A stretch of DNA of 64,000 nucleotides from Ascarosepion bandense (GCA_037127315.1 JBBBDQ010000421.1:1241001-1305000), one strand, 5' to 3'; shown: positions 1 through 10,989, counted from the stretch's first letter. Numbers and translations are program-made. Notes: generated by a model from the sequence alone, not told the origin.

Positions 1-520
1 GTTTTTACTTTGTGCGTTCAAGTTTGTATGCTAAAAGGTACAACTAAATATAATTCATTATTTTTAACAATCTTTCATGCATATTAATGTATGCGTACGA
101 AATAAATGAACATCTTTTCCCTGAAACGATATGCATTTTTAATTTCTCAAATATCAGATATTATTTCCGAGCTATTATTGTTATTATTATTTACTAAATT
201 TTATCCATAACGAGGTTCAAGAACCGTTCCAGAGAATTACTGTAGTGGGAAATATGAACATGAGAAGAAAGTGATAATTATATTGTTTTATTTTGTTTTT
301 GTTTTAATAGGAGGTTCTCGTTTTTATTAAATATTTGGTTTTGAAAAATATAAATATTTAGTGAAAAAGGAATTTTGTTAAATAGCAGTTTTCTAAAATT
401 TTAAATTCCTTTATTAGTGTACCCCTGGAAAGCTTATAATTAATAATAATCGATAATAACTAATAATCAATAATAATAAATAAACAATAATAACTCATAC
501 CTATTCAAGTCATGATGAAC
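1..520. other. AT-rich stretch, no gene seen
   Basis: No open frame or recognisable repeat domain. A degenerate AAT-type low-complexity tract lies near 438-495. Confidence 0.6.
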
Positions 521-554
521 GGTTTCATTCTCAAAGAAGTTTCATGACTGGCTC

Positions 555-690
555 CTCCTTGACCTCAAATGGAACTCATGTGCACAATCCATTGCCAAAG
601 ATGTTGAAAAAACAGTCGGCTCATTCTATCGCTGCAAAAATACCTAACTGCTTCTGCAATAATTTATCATGAAAAAAGTCATACCCAATT
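555..690 (+). pseudogene. Jockey-like LINE reverse transcriptase relic
   Basis: Conceptual translation gives a stretch like DLKWNSCAQSIAKD followed, after a one-base frameshift near 640, by YLTASAIIY. This matches the region after the RT catalytic core in jockey/CR1-type LINEs, and aligns with the longer minus-strand relic at 1666-2430 (DLKWNNYIKSIAKSAAKK). Only about 45 residues remain. It is dead: short, frameshifted and without start or catalytic motif. The clade is inferred from the look of this region alone. Confidence 0.55.
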
Positions 691-1477
691 ATAACTGGGG
701 GCGGGGGAGATTTATACTATGTTAAATTATACCAGGCAACATTTAGTGAATAGGTTAATGTTGTCTGCTACACCGGAAAGTAGTGCACCGGAATTTTTAA
801 AAAAATGTGGATAATCAAACATCTTATCAAAATTTTAAGATATCGAAAATATATCTTCTTCTAAGCAGCAAAGATTAAATCCAGTGTGTTATTATTCATT
901 TCAAAAAATAACTATTATGAGGTGTGTGCAAAAGTTCCAAACAAACTTCTTTAACATTCTGTCGGCTGGGGCTTCAGAATGCGCCGACTGCCTTCAATGA
1001 GGCTTCCTGTGTATGATGATAAAATACATTCGGGTCTTGGGTTTGACGATAAATTACATCAGGCAGCATGGCTTTTAATTGGGAAGTTTTGAGGAGTATG
1101 GAATCACCTCTTAATTGCTGTTGTTCCCATGTTCACCCTGACCCAGGGTGGTAGCACCTGTTAGGGTCCTAGTTAACCTCCAAACTGAATTCAAAACACT
1201 ACGAAAGTATAAAAATAGATTTTTTAAGTGATAATTCTAGCAATACTCTTTTGGAAAAGAAAATATTACCAGCAATACATTTTTGAATAAACATTTTTTA
1301 GCAGCAATATATCTTTTTGAAGAAAATATATATATACCAGTAATACATCTAACTCTTAACACAACCCTCTTTACAAAAATACGTGAATGAAACCTGATCT
1401 ACAAACTGATTTCTTACAAAAAAATACATATTCTATTCATACGAATCTATTGTAAAAATCTTGCTAGCATTAATTTC
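691..1477. other. Non-coding stretch, nothing recognised
   Basis: No frame with family resemblance. Short mixed-composition patches near 950-1160 show no clear repeat boundaries. Confidence 0.5.
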
Positions 1478-1560
1478 TTTTTTTTTATAATCGTGTCGCC
1501 CCAAGCAATGCATTTTACTGCCACTGTTGTTCAGGGGGTTACATAGGAGGAATGTTATGA
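1478..1560 (-). repeat. 3' fragment of a poly(A)-tailed SINE-like repeat
   Basis: Read on the minus strand it ends in a GC-richer block (GCTTGGGGCGACACGATTAT) followed by a run of A. The same ending, diverged, closes the repeats at 24405-24640, 48262-48620 and 48955-49025 (CTTGCTCGGGGTGATA plus poly-A). Only the last ~80 bases are recognisable here. Confidence 0.4.
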
Positions 1561-1665
1561 GGAGTGAGAGGTTGCAGGGGGTGTCAGGAAGAGAGTAGGA
1601 GAAGGAAGAGAATACTGATGAGAGTGGGGTGGACGAAGAAAAAAGCATGAGAGAGAGGATGTAAG

Positions 1666-2430
1666 TTAGTGAGACAGGAGATTTCTATTGACTTTACATT
1701 TAAATTCTTGGAGATTGTAACTGTCGGGAAAGCAAGTATGCGGAAGAGAATTCCACAGGCGGGAAGTGCGAGAAAAGAAGCTGCTGAAGTAGAATTAGCG
1801 TTTACAATTTCTTGGTGTCACAGTAAAAGGGTGGGATCTAGTTGCTAATCTTGTGGCTCGAGGAAATTCATATATAGGGGGTGCCAGTGAGCTACGTTCA
1901 TCGGAGCAGAAGCCGTGAAAGTATTTGTAGAAGAGACACAGGGAAGCCACACTGCGTCGGTGAGAAAGGGACTGTATCCTAGCTGCCAATTCGGGATCGA
2001 TCACATTACAGATTCTCCGTTGGATTCGGTCGAGGACACCTAAGTGAATAGCAGGAGCACCCGACCAGATATGGCAGCAATACTCAATGCACGGGCGGAT
2101 GATAGACTTGTAAATGTGCAGGATTGTTTCGGATGGGAAAAACTTCCTGGTCATACACAGAGAACCGACTTTCTTAGCAGCGGATTTAGCTATGGATTTT
2201 ATATAGTTATTCCACTTGAGGTCTGGTGTGAGAGTTAATTCGAAGAGACGCAGTGTTTTACTTTCAGGAAAAGAAGCTTGATCCATGTTAATGGGCGGGA
2301 GGAACGATTGTCTGTGGAGGTTATTATATAGCAGCTTCGTTTTGGAAGCATTAAACTTTACGAGCCATTTCTTACCCCAGTAGTCCACCACGGATTGAAG
2401 GTGAGGTTGATATGCCGTAAAACAAAGCAA
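1666..2430 (-). pseudogene. Jockey-like LINE, C-terminal part of reverse transcriptase, broken
   Basis: A minus-strand frame from 2430 reads 211 residues to a TAA at 1795-1797 and then continues in the same frame to a second stop at 1666-1668. Seen motifs: WLVKFNASKTKLL near the start, LTPDLKWNNYIKSIAKSAAK, the conserved YKSIIRPCIEYCCHIWSGA block, LDRIQRRICNVI, and after the premature stop FFSRTSRLWNSLP. These are the thumb and C-terminal region of jockey/CR1-type LINE reverse transcriptases. The catalytic palm is absent, so this is a 5'-truncated insertion, the usual result of target-primed reverse transcription. One in-frame nonsense codon separates the last ~43 residues. No function expected. 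Family level is firm; clade is inferred. Confidence 0.8.
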
Positions 2431-4284
2431 ACCTAAACTTTTATAAAACTAGACACTAAAAATACAATAAAAAGAGTATTTTTAATAAAATATTAAAAAA
2501 TTGCTGGAAACTCTTCGCATACATTAAGATTATGTAATGGTCATAAGTTCAATCCTTAGACTTGGTAGTGACGAACCAAAATCCAACATGAAAGGACGAT
2601 AATTGATTTCACTAGATATTTCGCAATAATCAACAAGATAATTCACATCAGCCAATTTATGGACACCTGATGATGACCAGAAGTTACTTGGTCGAAACGG
2701 CTGGTAATTTCCGGGAACAGATTCGAGGCCACCGTAAAGTAATTTTCGGTAGCGGTGACAGCGTTATAACCGCAAAAAAAAAAACGTTTGCCATAAATAG
2801 AAGAGTTTTACGTGCAAAAGAAAATCTGAAAACTACAAAAGTTGGGCAAGACAAATGAAAAAAACATAGTTTCGATAGGTAATCCAAAACTAAGTCAGAA
2901 AAATGAGGAATAAATGCGATTTTAACAGTGAGGTTTCAGTACGCAGAGTATAACGACAAAATAACTTGAACGGGTGTATAGTAGCAAAAATATTATTAAC
3001 CAAATATATAGGAATAGAAGATCAAAAGAACATTTAACACAGGATGCGGAAAAGTAGCAGAAAGTAATTTTTCGTGATGGATGCAAAATAGTTATATTCT
3101 AATGCAAGAGAATATGTAAGAAAACTGGTGAGAGAAAGAAACAATACAAAATGCACCATGAAGACTGTAAAACTTGGTGGTTCCAACATCATTAGTGAAA
3201 TTTGATGTAAACCTAAACAGCGAAAACTAATATTTTACTTTGGTCAAATATCCTGCCAGTCTACAAAGATGGAGATGTTCTTCAGTCTGTCAATGTCAGT
3301 CTTAATGCTGTTCTTCTGAGTAACACAAATATAAATACAAATGGATGTAAGATAGGCCATGTAAGTGCATCCTGAAAAGAAGCTACATTGAAAATTACAT
3401 AAAATTGGCTATTCGTTACATCAGAATCATTCTGATGTATCATTCACAGCTGTTTTTAAATATGTTGATAGCACAAGAAGCCCGACTGCTTTACAGGTTT
3501 CTTGTGAATAAAGATTAGGGTAAGTCGGTTTTAAAACCAAACTCTTGGACAATTCTAGATAGTTAGAGCATGATATTGTAAAACTTTACACAAAATATTA
3601 TACGGTAAAATTTCGTTTCCATTTGAGTAAACGATATTAAAATCAAATTAATTAATATCTCGGATATTGTTGCAGTATCAACTAAAATAAATAACCAGGC
3701 CGGATTATTCCATGCTAAAAAATAAAACAGTTTAAATTGAGGTTTAATATTTCTTTAAAATACTGGAAAAGATAAACATATAAAATAGTACACATATAAT
3801 TGTTATAAGAAATAGCATGCTTTATAAATTTTACTTTAAAATAAACTATTTACGTTAAAGAAAGGCAAAAGAATTCAATTCACAAATTATATAAGATCAA
3901 TTCAAAAACATTTTTAGTTTATTTTTCTTTCTAAAAGAAAGAATTTCACAATGAAATCAGTAAAATATTTATGAATCATAAATATTTCATAATTTATATT
4001 AAGCGATAGTTTTATTTCGAAGAAAAATTAAAAGACAACAAACATCGTTTTCACATTTTATTTTTAATGAACCGGATTTAAATATCGTGTGTGATTATTT
4101 TCTTTTACACCGTTATATCAGCGCACATTTTGTTTTTATCTACATAGGAAGCTTTTAAGAAATATAAAATATAAAAATGATATTAATTGTAATTTTTTTT
4201 AACTAAAATATAAATATAAAATATAAGTGCAGTTTAATTTATTACTATTTCGTAGAGAAATATTTTTTCAAATATTTTATTAAA
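2431..4284. other. Non-coding stretch between repeats
   Basis: About 1.85 kb of AT-rich DNA without a supported gene. The only structured item I see is the hammerhead-like core near 2667-2705, listed separately. Confidence 0.5.
2667..2705 (+). ncRNA. Degenerate hammerhead-like core
   Basis: CTGATGA is followed by GACCA / TGGTC, which can pair as stem II with a bulged T, and then GAAAC. This spacing matches a hammerhead core. I cannot find a matching stem I, and the base at the first stem II position is not the usual G-C. Read as a decayed PLE terminal-repeat hammerhead; chance similarity is possible. Confidence 0.35.
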
Positions 4285-5217
4285 ATGTCTGAAGAAAAAC
4301 GCAATAGGCGAGAGATGTTTCATCTAATCTTGGAGCATATCTTGCTAATGCCTTTTTCTTGGATTTACAGTCTATGGGCTTTTTTTAACCCAGGGTTTGA
4401 TTTTAAAAACATTATAATTGATAAGTCAAAAATAGATAGAGAAAAGGTTAAAATAAAAGCAATGACACATGAAAGATTAACTGAAGATATTTAAAAGCTT
4501 GATTGTTTAAGAGTTGATGTCAAGATTAATAAAGAAATTTTGTTGTATAAACAAGTTATAGGGGGAAATGGTTCAGTGCCATACGTATTACACGCTTGGG
4601 CAATCATGTCTCGAAAAAGACATGACTGACTGGGCAGAAGATTATCCCGCAGTAAGTTTCCATTGCTTTCTGAGGTGGACTGGTTACCAGCCAAGCTTAT
4701 AGAACCCAATCTGTGTTATTATTTAACCCATAACTGGAGGGAAGAGATGGATTAATACCTTTCCCAAGGGTATTTGCGAGTAAGTGAATGCAAGGAATTC
4801 AACTAGAATTCGAACACTGCTCCACCAATTTCTCGTTCCGAGTCGATATCTGTTGCATCACGACGCACATTCTTGATTATAAAGAATATAAGCAAGTTAA
4901 AGGAAAAAATGGTTACGTTAAAATTAAAATTAAAAAAAGAAAGAAAGAAAAAGGACCCAGAACACCATTTAACATTTATTCAAGAGACAGAAACCGTGAC
5001 GGAAAAATGCCTGGTTATTACAGTCGTTCCAACTGAAGGTGCCACTGGTGTTGTTCTAACAAAAGATGCTTTTAGTGTTTTGAGAAAACTTGATAGTATA
5101 GACAGTCTTAAGACAAGAATATATATACAAGTTTGCACACGTGGAAAAATGCATATCACATATATTTACCGCAAAAGAAGGAACAAAAGGAAAGGTTTTA
5201 CATATAGTTTGAAGTGA
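4285..5217 (+). pseudogene. Unrecognised ORF split by a SINE
   Basis: An ATG at 4285 opens 69 codons (MSEEKRNRREMFHLILEHIL, with a hydrophobic stretch around residues 11-35) ending at a TAA at 4492-4494. After that stop the same frame stays coding-like for about 23 more codons, up to the point where a minus-strand SINE begins near 4571. Past the SINE a second open frame (start 4873) reads 114 codons: a lysine-rich segment, then TETVTEKCLVITVVPTEGA and a basic tail, stop at 5215-5217. The simplest reading is one ancestral ORF broken by a nonsense codon and a SINE, but the two halves may be unrelated. I do not recognise the protein. No splice sites, promoter or poly(A) signal could be tied to it. 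Confidence 0.25.
4571..4870 (-). mobile_element. tRNA-derived SINE, copy 1
   Basis: Read on the minus strand it starts with a tRNA-like head (5' near 4870, with pol III A-box- and B-box-like segments, the B box as GTTCGAATTC) and runs through a body shared by six other copies here, ending in TATGGCACTGAAC. It splits the unrecognised ORF at 4285-5217. The body hairpin conserved in other copies (CATGTCTC / GAGACATG) has lost pairs in this copy. Resembles octopus OR/Ceph-type SINEs; the family name is from memory. Confidence 0.85.
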
Positions 5218-5309
5218 CATCTGACCTGGGCAGCCGCTGTTACGACTCTAGATTTAAGAACCCTGATTCCTCTTATGTCTCAGGGAGACGTGGTCGGGTT
5301 CTTTTTGTT

Positions 5310-5500
5310 ATATCTTGGCGGGATGTTGCAAGATTTATCAATATTCCAGTTGAACGTATCCGTTAGCTTTGTAGTTGTCACACCGAGATATGGCAGGATT
5401 TATCTATGTTCCAGTGGAACGTGACCGTGAGCTTTGTAGCTGTTTGTCCCACCCTGATGCAGTGGGATTCATCTATTTCCCAGCAAAATGCTAGTGTAGG
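5310..5500 (+). repeat. Short decayed tandem repeat
   Basis: Two units of roughly 70-75 bp and part of a third repeat the pattern GGATTTATCTATGTTCCAG ... GAACG ... GTGAGCTTTGTAGCTG with substitutions. No coding content. It is GC-richer than its surroundings. Origin unknown. Confidence 0.5.
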
Positions 5501-6775
5501 GAGATTTAGCCTGGTCTGCCTAAGCCGAAAACCCAGGCAGAAGGATACAACCTTGTCGTTTGAGTGCTATTCGCTGACTGTCTGATGAATAGCGCTTGGG
5601 TCACTGACGTCACGAAGTGGCTGTTATGTAACCACGTGACTTACCTTGACGAATGGAAGATAAGCGCCTTTTGTATCCCTGCAAGTAAATTGTTTGAAAG
5701 AGACAATCATGATTTTTCCGGAGTAGAATTCATAAAAATCAGTGGTCCTATTGATAATATTGGTCAGAATTAATCAATATATTGCAAAATAGAATTTGTG
5801 AAAGTGCAACCACTGAAAAATTTTCAGAATATGAAATTGAAGCACCTTTTTATAAATAACAGAAAATTAGAGTTGACTTATTTTACTTTACATTCTGAGA
5901 GTGTTGAAAGAACATCTGAAGTTTTTCATGTTGTTTAAGAGTCTGAATCGTAGCATAGACAAAAACCTTATGTCGTCAACTCAGACTTTCCTTTGTTTCT
6001 AAAGGCTCTTACACTGAAAATTTTGATGGTATGGTTATGTAAATATTTGGATTGAATTAATTTTTATTTAATTAATATTAATTTATTAAAATTATTACTT
6101 TTTAATTACTGTTAGAACAATAATATTTTCAATCATATGTTTCCAAAATGAATGGCATTTTAAACGCATTTTTAATGTCGATTTTTGATTGCATTTCTTC
6201 AAAAAGAGTTTAACGCTATAAAATTTGGTTCTTAAGTCCTAACTATCTAGATACTTCCAAATAAATTTATCAACTTATCGGTAGCCAAAAAGATTCGTTT
6301 CAATTTTTATCATTATAGGACATAAGAGTGATTCGTTTTAACTACGTAATACAATTCAAAAATATTTTTGTGATTATTGTGATATTGACAAAATCTATTG
6401 TGACATTGAACACGAAAGTAAACAAGCTAAATTTTTGGATTATTTTGTGCTTTGCAATTTAAAAAAAAATTAAAATGCACTCATGCGTAAAAATCTACTG
6501 TCTATAGATAAACTACTAAAAACAGTCAAACATTTTAAAGGTTGTTTTCAAATTTTCATACTAGAAATGTGTCACAAAACAAAGCTTCAGAATCTAATAA
6601 ACTAGTTGGGGTCGATAATAAAAAAAACTTTAGTGGAGAATTATCTGATAGGTAAGCTAAAGATCGCCATAATGCTTACAATATCCAAATCAAAGTCTGG
6701 AAATCATTTGTCTCAGTTTAATTATGCTGGTCACTATGATGTGTAATCTCCCATATGAAATTCGTTATTGAAATG
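5501..6775. other. Non-coding stretch, nothing recognised
   Basis: AT-rich from about 5760 onward. A GC-richer patch at 5510-5660 has no family resemblance that I can see. Confidence 0.5.
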
Positions 6776-6996
6776 CAGTGTAACCCGGATATAAGATACC
6801 AGAATATAAGAGAAACTCGGACATAAGAGCTATTTTCTCTTGTCCCAAATTAGAGCCTGTGGTAATGCATATAAAATAGACCAAACCCTGATATAAGAGG
6901 AACCCGGATATAAGAGGAACCCGGATATAAGAGGAACCCGGATATAAGAGTATTCTTGCCCGGTCCCCACAACTCTCTTATATCCGAGTTACACAG
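6776..6996. mobile_element. pogo/Tigger-like MITE, copy 1
   Basis: Starts CAGTGTAACCCGGATATAAG and ends with the near inverse (CTTATATCCGAGTTACACAG), giving terminal inverted repeats of about 20 bp around 221 bp of DNA without coding capacity. The 3' flank is TA; the 5' flank is TG, so the TA duplication is imperfect. The termini resemble those of Tigger/pogo-class DNA transposons. Inside, a 17-bp unit (GAACCCGGATATAAGAG) is repeated in tandem at about 6890-6945, so multiple end-like sequences are clustered. Confidence 0.7.
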
Positions 6997-7148
6997 TACA
7001 ATAAGAATGTTCCTTTAAAAGAATAAATTGTCATATGCTGTGAAAAGTGTATATTTTACCACAATATGGAACACAATAGACCGTGTGACATTCGAAATGA
7101 ACCGGCAATAGCTATACCAAAAATTGTTTTCATCCAAAAAATGTTATA

Positions 7149-7599
7149 CAGTGTAATCCAGATATAAGAGACCCGGATATAAGGTGTTAGGGCGCTCTCC
7201 ACCTTTTAAGTATAATGAACTGTTCCAGGCACTATAAATGGTGGTTGTGTCGGGAGTTCGACAAGTTTACGAGTCAGTCGTGTATTTCCGGTTGTAAACC
7301 GGAAGTGATAATTGCACTCTACGACGTATAGAGACGTACACATTAATACCTTGTTTTCCTGTATTATTACTAACCACTTTGTAAATACCATTTCTTCCTT
7401 AATACATTTTATTATTATTATATTTCTGTTGTTCGTTGTTATTACCTACACAACTCAACATAAGAGAAACCCGGATATGAGAGAGATTTTCTCTGGTCCC
7501 AAATTAGAGCCTGTGGTAATGTATATAAAATAGACCAAACCTGGATATAAGAGAATTCTTATCCGGTCCCGACAACTATCTTATATCCGGGTTACACTG
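7149..7599. mobile_element. pogo/Tigger-like MITE, copy 2, with inserted solo LTR
   Basis: Same family as 6776-6996. Termini CAGTGTAATCCAGATATAAG and its inverse are flanked by an exact TA duplication (7147-7148 and 7600-7601). The element is longer than copy 1 because a 276-bp block sits at 7185-7460. Removing that block aligns it with copy 1 across the junction (ATATAAG then AGAAAC). No transposase frame is present, so it is non-autonomous. Confidence 0.8.
7185..7460 (+). mobile_element. Solo LTR, probably Gypsy-type
   Basis: A 276-bp block begins TGTTAGGG and ends CTCAACA, the TG...CA termini of LTRs with a TGTT/AACA match. It is flanked by TAAGG on the left and TAAGA on the right, a 5-bp duplication with one mismatch; the uninterrupted MITE copy 1 carries TAAGA at that place. 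A TATA-like box (TATAAAT) lies at 7233-7239. No internal region is present, as expected after LTR-LTR recombination. Strand is chosen from the TATA box. Confidence 0.65.
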
Positions 7600-7601
7600 T
7601 A

Positions 7602-8156
7602 TTACTGTGTATATGGAAGGATTATAAAGATACTCGCTACTATAAGACGGTTCCGAAAAATCAAACGATTAATTCGAAGAAGTAGTGCTCCGCATTATGT
7701 CAGCTGAAGGCAAAAATCGAAGAAAAGCATCTACCCGAAATTAGTTTCCAGAAAGGGTATAATAATACATCAGCATAGAGTTTGGTTGGTTTCTTTGTAA
7801 CTAGGCAAGACTTGTTACAGCTTGTCTCTGAAATTTTTCTCATCATAATATATAACGCAACTGGATTACCATTTTTATTAATTGCAGTCTTTACAGAATA
7901 TCAGTTCCTTGGAAAACCGGGAAAAAAAAACACCAATTGCAGTTCCACACTGAGAAAGAAAAAGTTCTAGGTGGATGAGATTATGAAGTTGCCCAAAAGA
8001 TAGCAGAAACAAAACAGAAAATATGTTGATGAATAAAAGTAATGTTGAAATTTTACAAAAATGTTTACTATTTTTACTTAATATATCAAACGAATGTTTT
8101 ATATCCCAACCTCAATATATAGTGGATATATTTCCGCATAACACCTAGATACTGGA
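7602..8156. other. Non-coding stretch
   Basis: No supported gene or repeat boundary. Confidence 0.5.
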
Positions 8157-8466
8157 TGTGGGTTGTGGTGCAGTAGATATCGGCTCGGAATGAGACAATA
8201 AGAGACCCGAGTTCAAATTCCATTTGAATTCGTAGCTTCCACTTACGCACAAATAAATACCCTTAGGAAAGGTATTAATCCTTCTCTTCTATCTAGCTAT
8301 GGGTCAAGTAACACGACAGATTGGGTTCTATAGTTTTGGTTGACAGCCAGTCTACCGCAGAAAGTAATTCCACTGCGGGAAAATCTTCTGCCTAATCAGT
8401 CATGTCTCTTTCGAGACATGCCCTCCCAAGCGTGTATCACGTACGGCACTTAACTGACTGACTGAC
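8157..8466 (+). mobile_element. tRNA-derived SINE, copy 2
   Basis: tRNA-like head at the left (TGGTGCAGTAGATATCGG, then a diverged B box GAGTTCAAATTCC), followed by the shared body and the end CACTTAACTGACTGACTG. Diverged from copy 5, which is the best preserved. The body hairpin CATGTCTC / GAGACATG is intact. Confidence 0.85.
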
Positions 8467-9264
8467 ATAGATATTGCTTTTTCTGCTGGCTATGTAAAAA
8501 TAAAATTTCCGTTATTATTAAGCTTAGCTTACAACACTGCAAGCATAGAGCACCGAGTGTGGAACAAACTCACAAGTAACGTAATGCGAGGCTAATTTAC
8601 TAAACCCACAATGAAGTGCATAAAACTATTTCTTCGTTTACATATTTGGCCTTTCAGATTTTACTTGGTTTTACTTAGGCACTTTAAATTCAAATCGTGA
8701 CATCACTTCAAAAAATGTTTTAAATCTTCCGAAAAGCTGTAAAGAATTGCTTTTCATAAAACATTAAGAACACAAAAGTGAGTTCAATTGTTTCAACGAT
8801 TTTTGGAATTATTGTATTATTCATAAAATTGTGTTATTCATACAAGCAATCATGTTTCAATCACCGTGGGAAAACTATGAAAAAAAAACTTTGCTGACTT
8901 TACCTGGCCCACCCACGTGACAAGGAACTTCATTTTAGGGTCATGTGCCTGAGATTGGCTATGACACAATAATTACTAATTACCCTAAGGGTGGCGCTTT
9001 CACTTCTGCTGTCATTTCACTGTTAGCGCTGATCGACCCAGGTGCTGACCAACCTCCACCCAACATCCTGTCTTATAGAGTGAGAAACAATTTCCACTTT
9101 GAATAAAACAGAAACCGAGCCTTCTTGTCCCGGAAGCCTTTTAAGCTGAAATGAAGTCCCTTTCTATGTGTTTTTGAATTGGGAAATGTGTTCATGGCTG
9201 TCAATGTGTAGATCTGGTTCTCTACAAATATACGAGATTGCTATTAACACTTCCGCTTCTGTGA
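8467..9264. other. Non-coding stretch
   Basis: A GC-richer patch at 8905-9075 has no open frame or recognised family. Confidence 0.45.
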
Positions 9265-9332
9265 ACTTATACGTCTTTAAAGTCACCCAGAGGATGAAAC
9301 GTGTTGGCCTAGAATATAGTTTCCTATTGTCT

Positions 9333-9335
<3 letters not shown>
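9265..9335 (+). repeat. Relic of a hammerhead-type terminal repeat (third family)
   Basis: AAAGTCACCCAGAGGATGAAACG followed by GTTGGCC and then a stretch ending TTGTCTCTTTA resembles the repeats near 15063 and 15634 (AGTCC ... GGACGAAACGC ... TTGTCTTTA). The CTGATGA half of the core is lost. It abuts a (TA)n tract. Confidence 0.35.

Positions 9336-9375
<40 letters not shown>
9336..9375. repeat. (TA)n microsatellite
   Basis: About 20 TA units, directly at the 3' end of the minus-strand hammerhead element that starts at 9376. Confidence 0.95.
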
Positions 9376-9378
<3 letters not shown>

Positions 9379-9594
9379 ATCCGCAGACAGATCTGTTTCG
9401 CTGTATCACAGCTCATCAGTACGGTTAGACTTCGATTGCTTTTAACCCAGGATTGAAACCACACCGAATTGGTGTCAGTCGGCGATTCTACCTCTGAGTT
9501 ACGTGCGCTCGGTAGAAGAAGGCAGATTTTTTTAGCATGTATATTATCATTATACGCGCCCAATAGCCAGAGTGCTCTAATTCATTACTGAATT

Positions 9595-9598
<4 letters not shown>
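9376..9598 (-). mobile_element. Hammerhead-carrying tRNA-like SINE/retrozyme, copy 1
   Basis: On the minus strand this runs from a (TA)n tract at 9599 to another at 9375. In order it holds a block shared with 34674-34953, a tRNA-like part (GTAACTCAGAGGTAGAAT as a D-arm/A-box-like segment, a possible CCGA/TCGG anticodon stem, GGTTTCAATCC as a B-box-like segment), and a hammerhead near its 3' end, finishing GGATGACTATA then (TA)n. No coding frame. Combining a pol III-type promoter with a hammerhead is known for Schistosoma Sm-alpha SINEs; retrozymes are the related circular-RNA elements. This copy keeps an internal tRNA-like segment that the 34.6-34.9 kb copies have lost. Confidence 0.7.
9381..9424 (-). 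ncRNA. Hammerhead ribozyme (SINE family), intact core
   Basis: Minus strand: stem I CCGTA pairs TGCGG (one G-U), core CTGATGA, stem II GCTGT/ACAGC with loop GAT, GAAA, then C-AGATCT-G as a very short stem III, and cleavage triplet GTC at 9386-9388. All conserved core positions are present. Very short stem III is a known feature of type I hammerheads in retroelements and often means activity as a dimer. Confidence 0.85.

Positions 9599-9652
<54 letters not shown>
9599..9652. repeat. (TA)n microsatellite
   Basis: About 27 TA units. Confidence 0.95.
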
Positions 9653-9655
<3 letters not shown>

Positions 9656-10176
9656 TTTAGAAGTCAGTTGATTACGCAACCTTGATTGCAAACTTTCAGT
9701 ATCTTCAGGCGTTTTATATCAACTAATTCTCAATCGTATTACATGGATTTTTCAGTAAGCACGACTGTAAGTTTAAAATAACTGAAATTTCAAAATAAGA
9801 GAAGAGATTTTCAAGAACTGTAAACACCTTTCTCTGGGTTTGTATAATCCTAAAATATATTTTCTAATGTGTATACAGAACGGTGCGTTTAGGGAACGAA
9901 AGAAATTACTAAATGAATGATCCTCAAACAATGTCCGGATGTAAACACGTCAGAAAATATATTTTATGATCATACAAACTCGGATGAAAGTGTTTACAAT
10001 TCTTGAAAAGGCCTCCCTTATTTTGAAATTAAAATTATTTTAAACTTCCACTCGTGCATTCTGAAAATCCCTGTTGTACGTTTGAAAAATATAAACATTG
10101 GAAATTCAGTCGATATAAAACTTCTGAAGATACCTAAAGGTTGAGACCAATGTTACGTAATCAACTGACTTCTAAA
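9656..10176. repeat. Long imperfect inverted repeat (foldback)
   Basis: Left arm begins TTTAGAAGTCAGTTGATTAC, right arm ends with the inverse GTAATCAACTGACTTCTAAA. Inner blocks also match in inverse (AAAATATATTTTCTAATGTG at ~9852 against CAGAAAATATATTTTATG at ~9951). Arms are about 215 bp with many mismatches, loop about 80 bp. No coding content. It looks like a foldback MITE. Confidence 0.65.
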
Positions 10177-10989
10177 TTAAAATATTTAAAAGCTTTGCAT
10201 TATATATGTGTTGAGCACACTTTAATACTTGTCTAATTTTATTCTGTCCAATAAATGTTTAACAGTAATTATATATATATATATATATAGTATAATACGA
10301 CCAGTTTTTTTATCTATTGTTATTTTATAGTGTGTTGGGTGTCTTTTAGCTTAGTCTGCAGATCTGCAGAATCTAGACGATATCCCATCGAAACCAAAGT
10401 TGTGGTACCCAAGAAAATTGCTGTCAGCGTTTTTATAATCATTTATTTCTAGTAAATGGAAAATTTTTACTTAACGTCAACAAACCACTACAAGGAAACA
10501 TTAATTCTACAACAATACACCATTGAAAGTGTTAATAGACTGAGATACAGATACTTATATATACCAATTTTTATCTATATATTTAAAACCGATATTATGT
10601 ATATCTGTACTCAGTATATGTGTAGATAAGTCATTCTTTGAACTGGTATCATGTAACTCAGTATTTCTGCCAAATGGTCGGATTATCGGTGACTATACAG
10701 GTTCCCCCACCACACTTTTCCACTGAGGAGGATGACTAAACACACTGCAGGATTAAAACGAAAGAAGAAAATTAATCCTTTCAGGAGATCAACAGCCACC
10801 TAACACAGGCGTGGAGATGTATAAATATCTGGATTGGTGTCCAAGGCGCGTGATAAGCCCATTGGAAGTGCTGGACACCTTATCCTTCGTTAAAATATTC
10901 AACTAGAAAAGGAAAACATCCGTTAATGTTGACTAGTTCTTCTTTAATGCTTCTTGATATTCTTTATGAGACAGCACGATCAATTTGTA
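10177..10989. other. Non-coding stretch
   Basis: Contains a short (TA)n tract at about 10270-10289. Nothing else recognised. Confidence 0.5.
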
